Shown here piece after piece: positions 29,162 to 38,897 of a DNA stretch of 64,000 bases. The notes under the pieces were generated by a model. The model did not search any database. It saw nothing but the letters and a program-made list of their open reading frames with translations, and had not been told where the DNA came from. The DNA is from Cereibacter ovatus (lineage in GTDB: Bacteria > Pseudomonadota > Alphaproteobacteria > Rhodobacterales > Rhodobacteraceae), in NCBI RefSeq assembly GCF_900207575.1, contig NZ_OAOQ01000002.1, positions 114,587 through 178,586 on the forward strand. The letters are read 5' to 3'. The first letter of the stretch is position 1. Every line of letters begins with the position of its first letter. Both the position numbers and the translations under genes were made by a program.

Positions 29162-30520
29162 ATGGCATCTGCTGCAGAGCAAATGGCGGCGAACCTGAGT
29201 TGGGGCGCCCTCGGCAAGGCCACCGACCTTCGCCAACGCATCTTCTTCACCATCGGTCTGCTGATGGTCTACCGTCTTGGCACCTACATCCCGGTGCCGG
29301 GGATCGACGGCTCGGCGCTGCGCGAGTTCATGGACACGGCCACCGCCGGCATCGGTGGTATGTTGAACATGTTCACCGGCGGGGCGATCAGCCGGATGGG
29401 CATCTTTGCGCTTGGCATCATGCCCTATATTTCGGCCTCGATCATCGTCCAGCTCATGGCCTCGATGGTCCCGAAGCTGGAACAGCTGAAGAAAGAGGGC
29501 GAACAGGGCCGCAAGAAGATCAACCAGTATACCCGCTTCGGCACGGTGTTCCTGGCGACCTTCCAGGCCTGGGGTATCGCCATGAGCCTTGAAGCCGGCG
29601 ATCTGGTCACGGACCCCGGGATGTTCTTCCGTGCGGCCTGCGTCATCACGCTGGTCGGCGGAACGATGTTCCTGATGTGGCTGGGCGAGCAGATCACCGC
29701 CCGCGGCATCGGCAACGGCATCTCGCTGATCATCTTCGTCGGCATCGTGGCCGAGATCCCGGCCGCGCTGGCGCAGTTCTTCAGTCAGGGCCGCTCGGGC
29801 GCGATCAGCCCTGCGGTGATCGTCGGCGTGATCGTGATGGTGGTGGCGGTGATCGCCTTCGTCGTGTTCATGGAGCGCGCGCTGCGCAAGATCCACATCC
29901 AGTATCCGCGCCGTCAGGTCGGCATGAAGATCTATGACGGCGGATCGAGCCACCTGCCGGTCAAGGTCAACCCGGCGGGCGTGATCCCGGCGATCTTCGC
30001 CTCGTCGCTGCTCTTGCTGCCGGTGACGATCTCGACGTTCTCGGGCGCGCAGACCGGGCCGGTGATGTCGACGATCCTGGCCTATTTCGGCCCCGGTCAG
30101 CCGCTGTATCTGGTGTTCTTCGCCTCGATGATCGTGTTCTTCGCCTATTTTTACACCGCGAACGTCGCGTTCAAGGTGGATGACGTGGCCGAGAACCTGA
30201 AGAACCAGAACGGCTTCATTCCGGGCATCCGCCCCGGGAAGAAGACCGAGGAATATCTTGAATATGTGGTGAACCGGGTTCTCGTGCTGGGCTCGGCCTA
30301 TCTTGCGGCCGTCTGCCTTCTGCCCGAGGTTCTGCGCAACCAGTTGGGCATCCCCTTCTATTTCGGGGGGACGTCGGTTCTGATCGTGGTGTCGGTGACG
30401 ATGGACACGATCAATCAGGTTCAGTCGCATCTGCTTGCGCATCAGTATGAAGGTCTGATCGAGCGGTCGCAACTGCGGGGGAGGAAGCGGACCGGAGCGA
30501 AGGCTCCGACCCGCCGCTGA
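29162..30520 (+). CDS. secY: Preprotein translocase subunit SecY
   Basis: The channel-forming subunit of the Sec translocon. The 452-residue product has ten hydrophobic segments and conserved SecY motifs: [12 protein letters not shown] near residue 40, [12 protein letters not shown], and [23 protein letters not shown] near the C terminus. I prefer the ATG at 29162, which has AGAGAG upstream, over the ATG at 29147, which lacks a ribosome-binding site. It precedes adk, a common pairing. Confidence 0.97.
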   Translation: MASAAEQMAANLSWGALGKATDLRQRIFFTIGLLMVYRLGTYIPVPGIDGSALREFMDTATAGIGGMLNMFTGGAISRMGIFALGIMPYISASIIVQLMASMVPKLEQLKKEGEQGRKKINQYTRFGTVFLATFQAWGIAMSLEAGDLVTDPGMFFRAACVITLVGGTMFLMWLGEQITARGIGNGISLIIFVGIVAEIPAALAQFFSQGRSGAISPAVIVGVIVMVVAVIAFVVFMERALRKIHIQYPRRQVGMKIYDGGSSHLPVKVNPAGVIPAIFASSLLLLPVTISTFSGAQTGPVMSTILAYFGPGQPLYLVFFASMIVFFAYFYTANVAFKVDDVAENLKNQNGFIPGIRPGKKTEEYLEYVVNRVLVLGSAYLAAVCLLPEVLRNQLGIPFYFGGTSVLIVVSVTMDTINQVQSHLLAHQYEGLIERSQLRGRKRTGAKAPTRR

Positions 30521-30530
30521 GGGAACGGTT

Positions 30531-31181
30531 ATGGTGAATGTGATTCTTCTGGGGCCGCCCGGCGCGGGCAAGGGCACTCAGGCGAAGCGGCTTGAGGAAA
30601 GCCGCGGCATGGTGCAGCTGTCGACTGGCGACATGCTGCGAGAGGCCAAGACGAGCGGCTCGGAGATGGGCCGCCGCGCGGCCGAGGTGATGGACCGCGG
30701 CGAACTGGTCACCGACGATATCGTGATCGGGCTGATCCGCGAGAAGCTGGGAACGCCGGCGGCGGGCGGCTTCATCTTCGACGGGTTCCCGCGCACGCTT
30801 AAGCAGGCCGACGCGCTGGGGCAGCTTCTGGCCCAGATGGGGCAGGGGCTGGGTGCGGTGATCGAGATGCAGGTGGATGATGCGGCTCTGGTGGCCCGCA
30901 TCACCGGCCGGTATTCCTGCGGCGCCTGCGGTGCGGTCTATCACGATGAGACCCGCCCCACCGCCCAGGACGGGGTTTGTGATGTCTGCGGTGGGACCGA
31001 TCTGCGCCGCCGCGCCGACGACACCGAAGAGGCGCTTCAGAAGCGTCTGATGGAATATTACAAGAAAACCTCGCCGCTGATTGGCTACTACTATGCCAAG
31101 GGGCAGCTTTCGTCGGTCGACGGCCTGGCCGAGATGGACGAGGTTTCGGCTGCGATCTCGAAGGTGCTTGACAAGGCCTGA
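30531..31181 (+). CDS. adk: Adenylate kinase with four-cysteine LID
   Basis: Interconverts ATP + AMP and 2 ADP. The 216-residue product starts with the P-loop GPPGAGKGT (residues 8-16) and carries the DGFPRT motif near residue 84. The LID domain contains C130, C133, C150 and C153 in two CxxC pairs, the pattern of metal-binding adenylate kinases. Classic E. coli-type enzymes lack it. It lies between secY and rpsM, a frequent bacterial arrangement. Confidence 0.97.
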   Translation: MVNVILLGPPGAGKGTQAKRLEESRGMVQLSTGDMLREAKTSGSEMGRRAAEVMDRGELVTDDIVIGLIREKLGTPAAGGFIFDGFPRTLKQADALGQLLAQMGQGLGAVIEMQVDDAALVARITGRYSCGACGAVYHDETRPTAQDGVCDVCGGTDLRRRADDTEEALQKRLMEYYKKTSPLIGYYYAKGQLSSVDGLAEMDEVSAAISKVLDKA

Positions 31182-31198
31182 CGACTTTGCATCCGCCC

Positions 31199-31227
31199 TT
31201 GACGGGCGGGTGAAAACCCCATAGATC
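31199..31227 (+). promoter_or_regulatory. Alpha operon (rpsM) promoter
   Basis: TTGACG (31199-31204), 17 bp, TAGATC (31222-31227), just after the adk stop. The -35 is near consensus and the spacing ideal. Transcription from about 31234 would give a leader of about 130 nt. Confidence 0.65.
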
Positions 31228-31362
31228 ACGGCGTCCCGCAAGGGAATCGCCTTGCACGGGCCATTCGGGTCTGCGCAGCGAACAGTCCGGAGCGACTGCC
31301 GGCTCCGGTGGTTGTGAAAAAAGGTCCTGGAATTACGGGACCGCAACATAAGGAAGAAACGT

Positions 31363-31731
31363 TTGGCACGTATTGCTGGCGTCAACATCCCGACCGGGAA
31401 ACGCGTTCCCGTCGCGCTCACCTACATCACGGGCATCGGCCCCTTCACTGCCGCGCAGATCTGCGATGCCGTGGGCATCGATCAGGCCCGTCGCGTGAAT
31501 GACCTGTCCGACGCCGAAGTGCTGGCGATCCGTGAATACATCGACGCGAACTGCACCGTCGAGGGCGACCTGCGTCGCGAAACCTCGATGAACATCAAGC
31601 GTCTGATGGACCTTGGCTGCTACCGCGGCCTGCGTCACCGTCGCGGCCTGCCGGTTCGCGGCCAGCGCACCCATACCAACGCCCGCACCCGCAAGGGCCC
31701 GGCGAAAGCCATCGCTGGCAAGAAGAAATAA
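31363..31731 (+). CDS. rpsM: 30S ribosomal protein S13 (TTG start)
   Basis: S13 forms head-to-body bridges with the 50S. The 122-residue product starts [25 protein letters not shown] after a TTG initiation codon. TTG is supported by AAGGAAG 6 bp upstream and the canonical N terminus. The C terminus [27 protein letters not shown] is typical. It opens the alpha operon. Confidence 0.97.
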   Translation: MARIAGVNIPTGKRVPVALTYITGIGPFTAAQICDAVGIDQARRVNDLSDAEVLAIREYIDANCTVEGDLRRETSMNIKRLMDLGCYRGLRHRRGLPVRGQRTHTNARTRKGPAKAIAGKKK

Positions 31732-31744
31732 GGGGCGCTGAGAC

Positions 31745-32134
31745 ATGGCACGTGACAAGACCCGCATGAAGCGCAAGGAACGCAAGAACATCGCCGCTGG
31801 CGTTGCTCATGTGAACTCCTCGTTCAACAACACCAAGATCCTGATCTCCGACGTGCAGGGCAACGCGATCTCGTGGTCGTCGGCCGGCACGATGGGCTTC
31901 AAGGGCTCGCGCAAGTCGACCCCCTACGCCGCCCAGATGGCGGCCGAGGATGCGGCCAAGAAAGCCGCCGAGCACGGCATGAAGACCATCGAGGTCGAAG
32001 TGCAGGGTCCGGGTTCGGGCCGCGAATCGGCGCTGCGTGCGCTGGCCGCTGCCGGGCTGAACATCACCTCGATCCGCGACGTGACGCCGATGGCGCACAA
32101 CGGCTGCCGTCCGCCGAAGCGTCGCCGCGTCTGA
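31745..32134 (+). CDS. rpsK: 30S ribosomal protein S11
   Basis: S11 lines the mRNA exit channel of the platform. The 129-residue product contains [42 protein letters not shown] and ends with the conserved [15 protein letters not shown]. It lies 13 bp after rpsM. A terminator-like hairpin follows. Confidence 0.99.
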   Translation: MARDKTRMKRKERKNIAAGVAHVNSSFNNTKILISDVQGNAISWSSAGTMGFKGSRKSTPYAAQMAAEDAAKKAAEHGMKTIEVEVQGPGSGRESALRALAAAGLNITSIRDVTPMAHNGCRPPKRRRV

Positions 32135-32147
32135 CGCGATTTTCATA

Positions 32148-32190
32148 GGATCGGGCCGTGCCTTGGGCGCGGCCCGATCCTCTTGTTCCG
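32148..32190 (+). terminator. Terminator-like hairpin between rpsK and rpoA
   Basis: An 11-bp perfect stem, GGATCGGGCCG (32148-32158) with CGGCCCGATCC (32170-32180), is followed by TCTTGTTCC. The T content is modest, so it probably acts as a partial terminator or mRNA-stabilising element. Confidence 0.5.
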
Positions 32191-32248
32191 ATCCTCGGGC
32201 GTTGCTGGCTTACGGACATGGGCTGGCGACAGGTATGGAGGCAAACGC

Positions 32249-33265
32249 ATGATCCACAAGAACTGGGCCGAGCTGATCAAGCCGACGCAGCTGGTCGTCA
32301 AGCCGGGCGCCGATCCGGCCCGCGTCGCCACCGTCATCGCCGAACCGCTTGAGCGCGGCTTCGGCCTCACCCTTGGCAACGCGCTGCGCCGGGTGCTGCT
32401 GTCGTCGCTGCAAGGCGCCGCCATCACGTCGGTGCAGATCGACAACGTGCTGCACGAATTCTCGAGCGTCGCCGGTGTCCGCGAGGATGTCACCGACATC
32501 GTGCTGAACCTCAAGGGCGTGTCGATCAAGATGGAAGTCGAAGGGCCGAAGCGCCTGTCGATTTCGGCCAAGGGTCCGGGCGTCGTGACCGCGGGCGACA
32601 TCTCGGATTCCAACGGGATCGAGATCCTGAACAAGGATCATGTGATCTGCCACCTCGACGAAGGCGCCGATGTGTTCATGGAACTGACCGTGAACACCGG
32701 CAAGGGTTATGTCGCCGCCGACAAGAACCGCCCCGAGGATGCGCCGATCGGCCTGATCCCGATCGATGCGATCTATTCGCCGGTCAAGAAGGTCAGCTAT
32801 GAAGTCACGCCCACCCGCGAGGGGCAGGTGCTGGACTATGACAAGCTGACCATGCGCGTCGAAACCGACGGCGGCCTGACCCCGGAAGACGCCGTGGCCT
32901 ATGCCGCGCGCATCCTTCAGGATCAACTGTCGATCTTCGTCAACTTCGAAGAGCCTGAGTCGGCCACCCGTCACGATGTGGAAGACGGATTGGAGTTCAA
33001 CCCGCTTCTGCTGAAGAAGGTGGACGAGCTGGAACTGTCCGTCCGTTCGGCCAACTGTCTGAAGAACGACAACATCGTCTACATCGGCGACCTGATCCAG
33101 AAGACCGAAGCCGAGATGCTGCGCACGCCGAACTTCGGCCGCAAATCGCTGAACGAGATCAAGGAAGTGCTTTCGGGCATGGGCCTTCACCTTGGCATGG
33201 ATGTCGAGGACTGGCCGCCGGAAAACATCGAAGACCTCGCCAAGCGTTTCGAGGACCAGTTCTGA
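32249..33265 (+). CDS. rpoA: RNA polymerase alpha subunit
   Basis: The 338-residue alpha subunit: N-terminal dimerisation domain with [23 protein letters not shown] near residue 40, a linker near residue 235, and a C-terminal domain ([26 protein letters not shown]...[12 protein letters not shown]) that contacts UP elements and activators. The ATG at 32249 gives the canonical [13 protein letters not shown] terminus; upstream in-frame starts add atypical residues. Confidence 0.99.
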   Translation: MIHKNWAELIKPTQLVVKPGADPARVATVIAEPLERGFGLTLGNALRRVLLSSLQGAAITSVQIDNVLHEFSSVAGVREDVTDIVLNLKGVSIKMEVEGPKRLSISAKGPGVVTAGDISDSNGIEILNKDHVICHLDEGADVFMELTVNTGKGYVAADKNRPEDAPIGLIPIDAIYSPVKKVSYEVTPTREGQVLDYDKLTMRVETDGGLTPEDAVAYAARILQDQLSIFVNFEEPESATRHDVEDGLEFNPLLLKKVDELELSVRSANCLKNDNIVYIGDLIQKTEAEMLRTPNFGRKSLNEIKEVLSGMGLHLGMDVEDWPPENIEDLAKRFEDQF

Positions 33266-33269
33266 AGGC

Positions 33270-33283
33270 GGGGCTTCGGCCCC
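33270..33283 (+). promoter_or_regulatory. UUCG hairpin after rpoA
   Basis: GGGGC-TTCG-GCCCC, a very stable tetraloop stem, followed by CCTTTCT. It lies between rpoA and rplQ and may be an mRNA stability element. Confidence 0.4.
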
Positions 33284-33371
33284 CTTTCTACCCCCCGGGC
33301 AATCCGCCCCAACGACGCCGTCCGCAACGCACGAACGGCCAGACAAAGCAAAATGTGACTAGGAGACCATC

Positions 33372-33791
33372 ATGCGTCACGCTCGCGGCTACCGCCGTCT
33401 GAACCGCACCCACGAACATCGCAAGGCGCTGTTCGCCAACATGTCCGGTTCGCTGATCGAACATGAGCAGATCAAGACCACTCTGCCCAAGGCCAAGGAA
33501 CTGCGTCCGATCATCGAAAAGCTGATCACGCTGGCCAAGCGCGGCGACCTGCACGCCCGCCGTCAGGCTGCGGCGCAGCTGAAAGAAGATCGCCACGTCG
33601 AGCGTCTGTTCGCGATCCTCGGCCCGCGTTATGCCAACCGCGCTGGCGGCTATGTCCGTGTGCTGAAGGCCGGCTTCCGCTATGGCGACATGGCGCCGAT
33701 GGCGATCATCGAATTCGTCGATCGCGACCCGAGCGCGAAAGGCGCCGCCGACAAGGCCCGCACCGCCGCGGAAGAGGCTGTCGAAGAATAA
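33372..33791 (+). CDS. rplQ: 50S ribosomal protein L17
   Basis: The 139-residue large-subunit protein, starting [24 protein letters not shown] with the conserved basic N-terminal motif. TAGGAG precedes the ATG. It is the last gene of the alpha operon and is followed by a clear terminator. Confidence 0.99.
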   Translation: MRHARGYRRLNRTHEHRKALFANMSGSLIEHEQIKTTLPKAKELRPIIEKLITLAKRGDLHARRQAAAQLKEDRHVERLFAILGPRYANRAGGYVRVLKAGFRYGDMAPMAIIEFVDRDPSAKGAADKARTAAEEAVEE

Positions 33792-33816
33792 TTCCGGTCA
33801 CATCGCCGGTTGAAGT

Positions 33817-33843
33817 GCCCGCCTTTTCAAAGGCGGGCTTTTT
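33817..33843 (+). terminator. rplQ intrinsic terminator
   Basis: GCCCGCCTTT (33817-33826) pairs with AAAGGCGGGC (33829-33838), then TTTTT. It ends the alpha operon and marks the boundary of the ribosomal-protein region. Confidence 0.85.
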
Positions 33844-33941
33844 CATTTTGGGGCTTCGGATTTTCGCGTTTTGCGCCGAATGGATGGGTTTTCCCGTAAA
33901 GAGAGAGGGTCGGGCCTCGGATTCTCCATTGCAAAAACGCC

Positions 33942-33947
33942 TATAAT
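33942..33947 (+). promoter_or_regulatory. Consensus -10 box upstream of the LuxR-type gene
   Basis: A perfect TATAAT lies in an unusually AT-rich stretch (about 33930-33990) 110 bp upstream of the regulator gene. No good -35 is seen at 16-18 bp, so activity would need an activator or would be weak. Confidence 0.35.
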
Positions 33948-34056
33948 TTCGCATTATTGAATTTGAATAAATACGTCTCGTTCGGGTGATGTTTTCGTTA
34001 ATTCCCCGGCCGGCAGTTTCGGCGAAGCCGTCCCCATCCAGCGTGTTGTTTCTCGA

Positions 34057-34668
34057 ATGGCAATAAACTCGAAACTTGATCTTGAAATCGGGCAGGTGCA
34101 GCTGATCGCCCCTTCGGGGCATTTCATCGGGCTTCATATCCGGTTTGCGTCGCCGCTTGTCGTGTTGCATGGCTACTGTCAGGACTGGCTTGACTATTAC
34201 ACCGAGCAGGGGTTCGTCATTCACGATCCCACGGTGCTCTGGGGTTTTGCCAATACCGGGGTTCGCCGTTGGCGTGATTTCGTCGATTGCGACCCGCGTG
34301 GGGTATTTTCTGCCGCTGCGCAATTCGATCTGAGGTATGGTGTGACCTGCGCGTTCGGCCCAAGCCGGTCCCGCAGTCTGGGCAATTTCGCCCGGTCCGA
34401 TCGCGAATTCACCGATGGAGAGATGCAGCAACTGGATCATCTCATTCAAAGGTTGCATGCGGCGACCGAACCGGCCGAGGAATTGACTACAGCCCAGGTC
34501 GAGGCGTTGCGGTGTATCGCCAATGGCGATCGTCATGCCGCGGCGGCGCTGAAGCTTGGGATTTCGGAAAGCGCGCTGAAGGCGCGGCTGGTCAGCGCGC
34601 GGCAGCGCCTTGGCGCGCGCACCACGGCCGAGGCGATCCAGCGCGCCAAGGATTCGCGGCTGATCTAG
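34057..34668 (+). CDS. Solo LuxR-type regulator (autoinducer-binding + HTH)
   Basis: A cytoplasmic transcription regulator of 203 residues, shorter than the usual 240 or so. The N-terminal part matches the autoinducer-binding fold (W44, Y47/Y48, D57-P58 and W72 fit conserved LuxR positions). The C-terminal part, from about residue 142, is LuxR-type helix-turn-helix-like (LTTAQVEALRCIANG...ISESALKARLVSARQRLG), though the usual RE and H residues are replaced. No luxI-type synthase lies in the window. The start lacks a clear ribosome-binding site. Ligand and targets are unknown. Confidence 0.8.
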   Translation: MAINSKLDLEIGQVQLIAPSGHFIGLHIRFASPLVVLHGYCQDWLDYYTEQGFVIHDPTVLWGFANTGVRRWRDFVDCDPRGVFSAAAQFDLRYGVTCAFGPSRSRSLGNFARSDREFTDGEMQQLDHLIQRLHAATEPAEELTTAQVEALRCIANGDRHAAAALKLGISESALKARLVSARQRLGARTTAEAIQRAKDSRLI

Positions 34669-34725
34669 GCGCTTGCACCGGCGGCGCCGCGGCTTACATT
34701 CCGGCCGCGGGTTCTTGAGGTTCCG

Positions 34726-36114
34726 ATGCGCCACCGTTTCCTGTCCGTTGCCACTGCCATAGCCTTTGCCCTGCCGGTCGCAGTCCCGGCCGAGACGCGC
34801 GTCCCCGAATCGGCGGCGCAGATCTCGTTGAGTTTTGCGCCCGTGGTCCGGGCGGCTGCGCCGGCGGTGGTGAACATCTACGCCACGCGGGTGGTGGAAG
34901 AGCGTGTCAGCCCCTTCGCCGCCGATCCGTTCTTTGACCAGTTCTTTCGCGATTTCGGCCGGCGGCAGCCGCGGGTGCAGAACTCGCTGGGCTCGGGGGT
35001 GATCGTTTCGGGCGATGGGGTGGTGGTGTCGAACTTTCATGTCGTGGGGCAGGCGGATGCGATCCGCGTGGTGCTGAACGACCGCCGCGAATACGAGGCC
35101 GAGGTGATGCTGTCCGATCAGGACAGCGATCTGGCGATTCTGAAGCTGCGTGACGCCAGCGACCTGCCGCATCTGGCGCTGCGCGATTCGGATGGGATCG
35201 AGGTGGGCGAACTGGTGCTGGCGATCGGCAACCCGTTCGGGGTCGGGCAGACGGTTTCGCAGGGGATCGTGTCGGGGCTGGCGCGGTCCGGGCTGTCGAT
35301 CGACGGCGGGCGGGGCTATTTCATTCAGACCGATGCCGCGATCAATCCGGGAAATTCGGGCGGCGCGCTGGTGGATGTCGCCGGGCAGCTGGTGGGGATC
35401 AACACCGCGATCCTGACCCAGTCGGGCGGATCGAACGGGATCGGTTTTGCGATTCCGGCCAATCTGGTGCGCAGCTTTCTGGCGCAGGCCGAGGCGGGGG
35501 AAAGCCGGTTCCGCCGGCCCTGGGCCGGGGTGAACGGGCAGGCGGTCGATGCGGCCCTGGCCGCGGCGATGGGCATCGCGCGCCCAGAGGGCGTGATTCT
35601 GACCGAGTTGCACGAGGAAAGCCCGTTCCGCGCCGCCGGATTGCGCGCGGGCGACGTGGTCCTGTCCCTGGGCGGTCAGCGCACCGACAGCCCGCAAGAG
35701 GTGATGTTCCGCCTGTCTGCGATGGGTCTGGGCGGCGAGGCCACGGTGACCTTCCTGCGCGACGGCAAGCCCCGACAGGCGGTGGTGGCGCTGGTGGCCC
35801 CGCCCGACCGCCCGGACCGCGAGACGTTGACGCTGCGCGAATCGGTGCTGGCCGGGTTGACGGTCGAGCGGATCAATCCCGCGGTCTCGGCCGAGATGGG
35901 TCTGCCGTTTTCGGTCGCGGGGGTGGTGGTGCGCGCGGTGGATGGCCCTGCCGCCCGTGCCGGCCTGCGTCCCGGCGACATCCTGCGCGAGGTCAACGGC
36001 CGAGAGATCCAGCGCCCGCGCGATCTGTTGATCGCGGCGCGCGAACGGGTGCGCTGGTGGCAGGTGGATGTGCTGCGCGACGGCCAGTCGTTGCGCCTGC
36101 GCTTCCGGTTGTGA
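34726..36114 (+). CDS. Periplasmic Deg/HtrA-type serine protease
   Basis: A 462-residue export-targeted protease for envelope protein quality control. An N-terminal signal peptide (about residues 1-22, ending PAE) leads into a trypsin-like domain with triad H105 (SNFHVV), D135 (DSDLAIL) and S211 (NPGNSGGAL). Two PDZ domains follow, at about residues 265-355 and 370-460. The LA-loop region after residue 60 is short, closer to DegQ/DegS than to DegP. It lies downstream of the LuxR-type gene and 29 bp upstream of rarA. Confidence 0.93.
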   Translation: MRHRFLSVATAIAFALPVAVPAETRVPESAAQISLSFAPVVRAAAPAVVNIYATRVVEERVSPFAADPFFDQFFRDFGRRQPRVQNSLGSGVIVSGDGVVVSNFHVVGQADAIRVVLNDRREYEAEVMLSDQDSDLAILKLRDASDLPHLALRDSDGIEVGELVLAIGNPFGVGQTVSQGIVSGLARSGLSIDGGRGYFIQTDAAINPGNSGGALVDVAGQLVGINTAILTQSGGSNGIGFAIPANLVRSFLAQAEAGESRFRRPWAGVNGQAVDAALAAAMGIARPEGVILTELHEESPFRAAGLRAGDVVLSLGGQRTDSPQEVMFRLSAMGLGGEATVTFLRDGKPRQAVVALVAPPDRPDRETLTLRESVLAGLTVERINPAVSAEMGLPFSVAGVVVRAVDGPAARAGLRPGDILREVNGREIQRPRDLLIAARERVRWWQVDVLRDGQSLRLRFRL

Positions 36115-36143
36115 CCCTGCGCCGGCGGGCGTAGGTTGGGGCC

Positions 36144-37454
36144 ATGTCCGATCTGTTCGACAGCCCCGCCCAATCCGCCCCCGAGGCGCCCCGCCCGCTG
36201 GCCGACCGGCTGCGGCCCAAGGCGCTGGCCGAGGTGATCGGGCAGGACAAGGTGCTGTCAGCCGACGGCCCGCTGGGCGCGATGCTGGCATCGCGCAGCC
36301 TGTCCTCGTTGATCCTGTGGGGGCCGCCCGGTGTGGGCAAGACCACCATCGCGCGGCTGCTGGCAAAGGAAACCGATCTGGCCTTTGTGCAGATTTCCGC
36401 GATCTTCACCGGCGTGCCCGACTTGCGCAAAGTGTTCGAAGCTGCGCGGCTGCGGCGTCAGAACGGGCAGGGGACGCTGTTGTTCGTGGACGAGATCCAC
36501 CGTTTCAACAAGGCGCAGCAGGACGGGTTCCTGCCGCACATGGAAGACGGCACGATCCTTCTGGTCGGCGCCACCACCGAAAACCCCAGCTTCGAATTGA
36601 ACGCCGCGCTGATGTCGCGGGCGCAGGTGATCGTGCTGGAGCGGTTGACGCTGGCGGATCTGGAACGTCTTGCGCAACGGGCCGAGCATGACCTTGGCCG
36701 CGCCCTGCCGCTGGATGGCCCCGCGCGCGAGGCGCTGCTGGAAATGGCCGACGGCGACGGCCGGGCGCTGCTCAATCTGGTCGAGCAGGTGATGGCGTGG
36801 CGCGTGGCCGGTTCCCTGAGCCGCGATCAACTGGCCACCCGGCTGATGCGGCGCGCGGCCAAATACGACAAGTCCGGCGAGGAACATTACAACCTGATCT
36901 CGGCGCTGCACAAATCGGTGCGGGGATCGGACCCGGATGCCGCACTTTACTGGTTCGCCCGGATGCTCGAGGGCGGCGAAGACCCGCGCTTTCTGGCCCG
37001 GCGCATCACCCGGATGGCGGTCGAGGATATCGGCCTTGCCGATCCGCAGGCGCAGGGGATCTGCCTTGAGGCATGGCAGAGCTATGAACGTCTTGGCTCG
37101 CCCGAGGGCGAGTTGGCGCTGGCCGAGGCGCTGGTTTACCTTGCGCTCGCCCCGAAATCGAACGCGGTCTATGTGGCTTACAAGGCCGCGCGGGCGGCAG
37201 CGCGGCAGACCGGATCGGAACCGCCGCCGAAACATATCCTGAACGCGCCGACCAGGATGATGAAGGACATCGGCTATGGCGCGGGCTATGCCTATGACCA
37301 CGACGCCGAGGATGGCTTTTCCGGGCAGGACTACTTCCCCGAAGGCATGAAGCGCCCGGTCTGGTATCTGCCGCAGGAACGCGGCTTCGAACGCGAGTTG
37401 AAGAAGCGCGTGGACTATTTCGCAAAGCTGCGGGCACGGCGGCAGGGCGGTTGA
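36144..37454 (+). CDS. rarA: Replication-associated recombination ATPase RarA (MgsA)
   Basis: An AAA+ ATPase related to clamp loaders and RuvB that acts at stalled replication forks. The 436-residue product has Walker A GPPGVGKT (60-67), Walker [10 protein letters not shown] with D116 and E117, and the [12 protein letters not shown] sensor-1 region. The C-terminal tetramerisation domain is recognisable from [23 protein letters not shown]. Only a weak GG-rich site precedes the ATG. Confidence 0.96.
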   Translation: MSDLFDSPAQSAPEAPRPLADRLRPKALAEVIGQDKVLSADGPLGAMLASRSLSSLILWGPPGVGKTTIARLLAKETDLAFVQISAIFTGVPDLRKVFEAARLRRQNGQGTLLFVDEIHRFNKAQQDGFLPHMEDGTILLVGATTENPSFELNAALMSRAQVIVLERLTLADLERLAQRAEHDLGRALPLDGPAREALLEMADGDGRALLNLVEQVMAWRVAGSLSRDQLATRLMRRAAKYDKSGEEHYNLISALHKSVRGSDPDAALYWFARMLEGGEDPRFLARRITRMAVEDIGLADPQAQGICLEAWQSYERLGSPEGELALAEALVYLALAPKSNAVYVAYKAARAAARQTGSEPPPKHILNAPTRMMKDIGYGAGYAYDHDAEDGFSGQDYFPEGMKRPVWYLPQERGFERELKKRVDYFAKLRARRQGG

Positions 37455-37485
37455 CAACCAACCGGCAAGGGCACACAGAGACGCG

Positions 37486-37863
37486 ATGATGACCTCTCTT
37501 GTTCAAGTGGCGCTGGGCGGGGCGCTGGGCGCGTCGGCGCGCTACCTCGTCAATGTCGCCTCGATGCGGCTGTTCGGGGCTGGCTTTCCGGTGGGAACCA
37601 TGACGGTGAACATCCTTGGATCGTTCCTGATGGGGGTTCTGGTCCTGGTGCTGGCGATGAAGGGCGGCAACCGTTTCGCGCCGTTCCTGATGACCGGCAT
37701 CCTTGGCGGCTTCACCACCTTTTCGGCGTTTTCGCTGGATGCGGTCACGCTTTATGAACGTGGGCAGGTGGGGCTGGCTGCGGTCTATGTGGGCGGCTCG
37801 GTGGTGCTGTCATTGGTGGCAATGTTTGCGGGCATGGCCGCGATGAGGAGCGTTTTTGCATGA
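37486..37863 (+). CDS. crcB: Fluoride channel CrcB/Fluc
   Basis: A 125-residue inner-membrane protein with four hydrophobic segments that exports fluoride as an antiparallel dimer. It has the GGALGASARY motif, the NILGSFLMG segment and GGFTTFSAFSLD, all conserved in the family. An alternative ATG lies one codon downstream. The last base pairs overlap the next gene as ATGA, so the two are probably co-translated. No fluoride riboswitch fits in the 31-bp leader. Confidence 0.93.
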   Translation: MMTSLVQVALGGALGASARYLVNVASMRLFGAGFPVGTMTVNILGSFLMGVLVLVLAMKGGNRFAPFLMTGILGGFTTFSAFSLDAVTLYERGQVGLAAVYVGGSVVLSLVAMFAGMAAMRSVFA

Positions 37864-38897
37864 GCGTGCAACTTCTGAAGGTGACCGCCGATGAAGGCGA
37901 ACAGCGGCTGGACCGCTGGTTCAAGCGCCGCTTTCCGCATCTGACCCAAGGCGCGGTGGAAAAGATGTGCCGCACCGGGCAGGTCCGGGTGGATGGCGCG
38001 CGGGCCAAGGCGTCCGACCGGGTGGCCGAGGGGATGGAAATCCGCGTTCCGCCGCTGCCCGATCCTGACGCGCCGCGTCCCGATGCGCCGAGGATCACCA
38101 AGTCCGACGAGCAGATGATCCAGGACTGCGTGATCTATAAAGACAATGACATCATCGTGCTGAACAAGCCGGCGGGCCTGCCCTCGCAGGGCGGCTCGGG
38201 TCAGGGCGAGCGGCATGTGGATGGCCTGACCGAGGCGCTGAAGTTCGGCTACAAGGAACGCCCGAAGCTGGTTCACCGGCTGGACAAGGATACGTCCGGC
38301 GTGCTGGTTCTGGCGCGCACCGATCGGGTGGCGCGGGCCTTGTCGGAAAGCTTCCGGCACAGGAACACCCGCAAGATCTATTGGGCGCTGGTCGCCGGGG
38401 TGCCGACCCCCAAGCAGGGCTCGATCAAATATGCGCTGATGAAGGCGCCGGGGCACGGCCGCGGCGGCGAGGGCGAAAAGATGCTGTGCATCCACCCCGC
38501 CAAGGTCGCGGACTACCCCGAGGCGAAGCGGGCGCAGACCGATTTCTTCACGCTCTGGTTCCTTGGCACCCGTTGCGCATGGATGGCACTGTCGCCGATC
38601 ACCGGGCGCACGCATCAGTTGCGCGCCCACATGGCCGAACTGGGCCACCCGATCGTGGGCGACGGCAAATACGGCGGCTCGGGGCAAGAGAATCTGGGCG
38701 ATGGCTGGGGCGCCAATCTGGGAGGCGAGATCAGCCGCAAGTTGCATCTGCACGCCCGCAGCCTGACCGTGGAACATCCGATCCGCAAGGAACCCGTCAC
38801 CTTTACCGCGCCGCTGCCGCCGCACATGGTCAAGACTTGGAAGCTCTTGGACTGGAAGGAAGGCGATGTGCCGGAAGATCCGTTCGGGGGGCGCTGA
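37860..38897 (+). CDS. RluA-family 23S rRNA pseudouridine synthase (RluC-like)
   Basis: Converts specific uridines in rRNA to pseudouridine. The 345-residue product has an N-terminal S4 RNA-binding domain (about residues 15-65) and a catalytic domain with HRLDKDTSG (139-147), whose D142 is the expected catalytic aspartate. SPITGRTHQLRAHMAELGHPIVGDGKYGG is also conserved. The S4 domain argues for an RluC/RluD-like role; which uridines are modified cannot be settled here. It overlaps crcB by 4 bp and the next gene by 1 bp. Confidence 0.92.
   Translation: MSVQLLKVTADEGEQRLDRWFKRRFPHLTQGAVEKMCRTGQVRVDGARAKASDRVAEGMEIRVPPLPDPDAPRPDAPRITKSDEQMIQDCVIYKDNDIIVLNKPAGLPSQGGSGQGERHVDGLTEALKFGYKERPKLVHRLDKDTSGVLVLARTDRVARALSESFRHRNTRKIYWALVAGVPTPKQGSIKYALMKAPGHGRGGEGEKMLCIHPAKVADYPEAKRAQTDFFTLWFLGTRCAWMALSPITGRTHQLRAHMAELGHPIVGDGKYGGSGQENLGDGWGANLGGEISRKLHLHARSLTVEHPIRKEPVTFTAPLPPHMVKTWKLLDWKEGDVPEDPFGGR

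Noticed and set aside
33792-36114. A quorum-sensing luxR-luxI pair
   Set aside because: No autoinducer synthase-like gene occurs on either side; the next gene is a Deg-type protease.
37455-37485. Fluoride riboswitch before crcB
   Set aside because: Only 31 bp lie between rarA and crcB, too short for the known aptamer, and the sequence does not resemble it.
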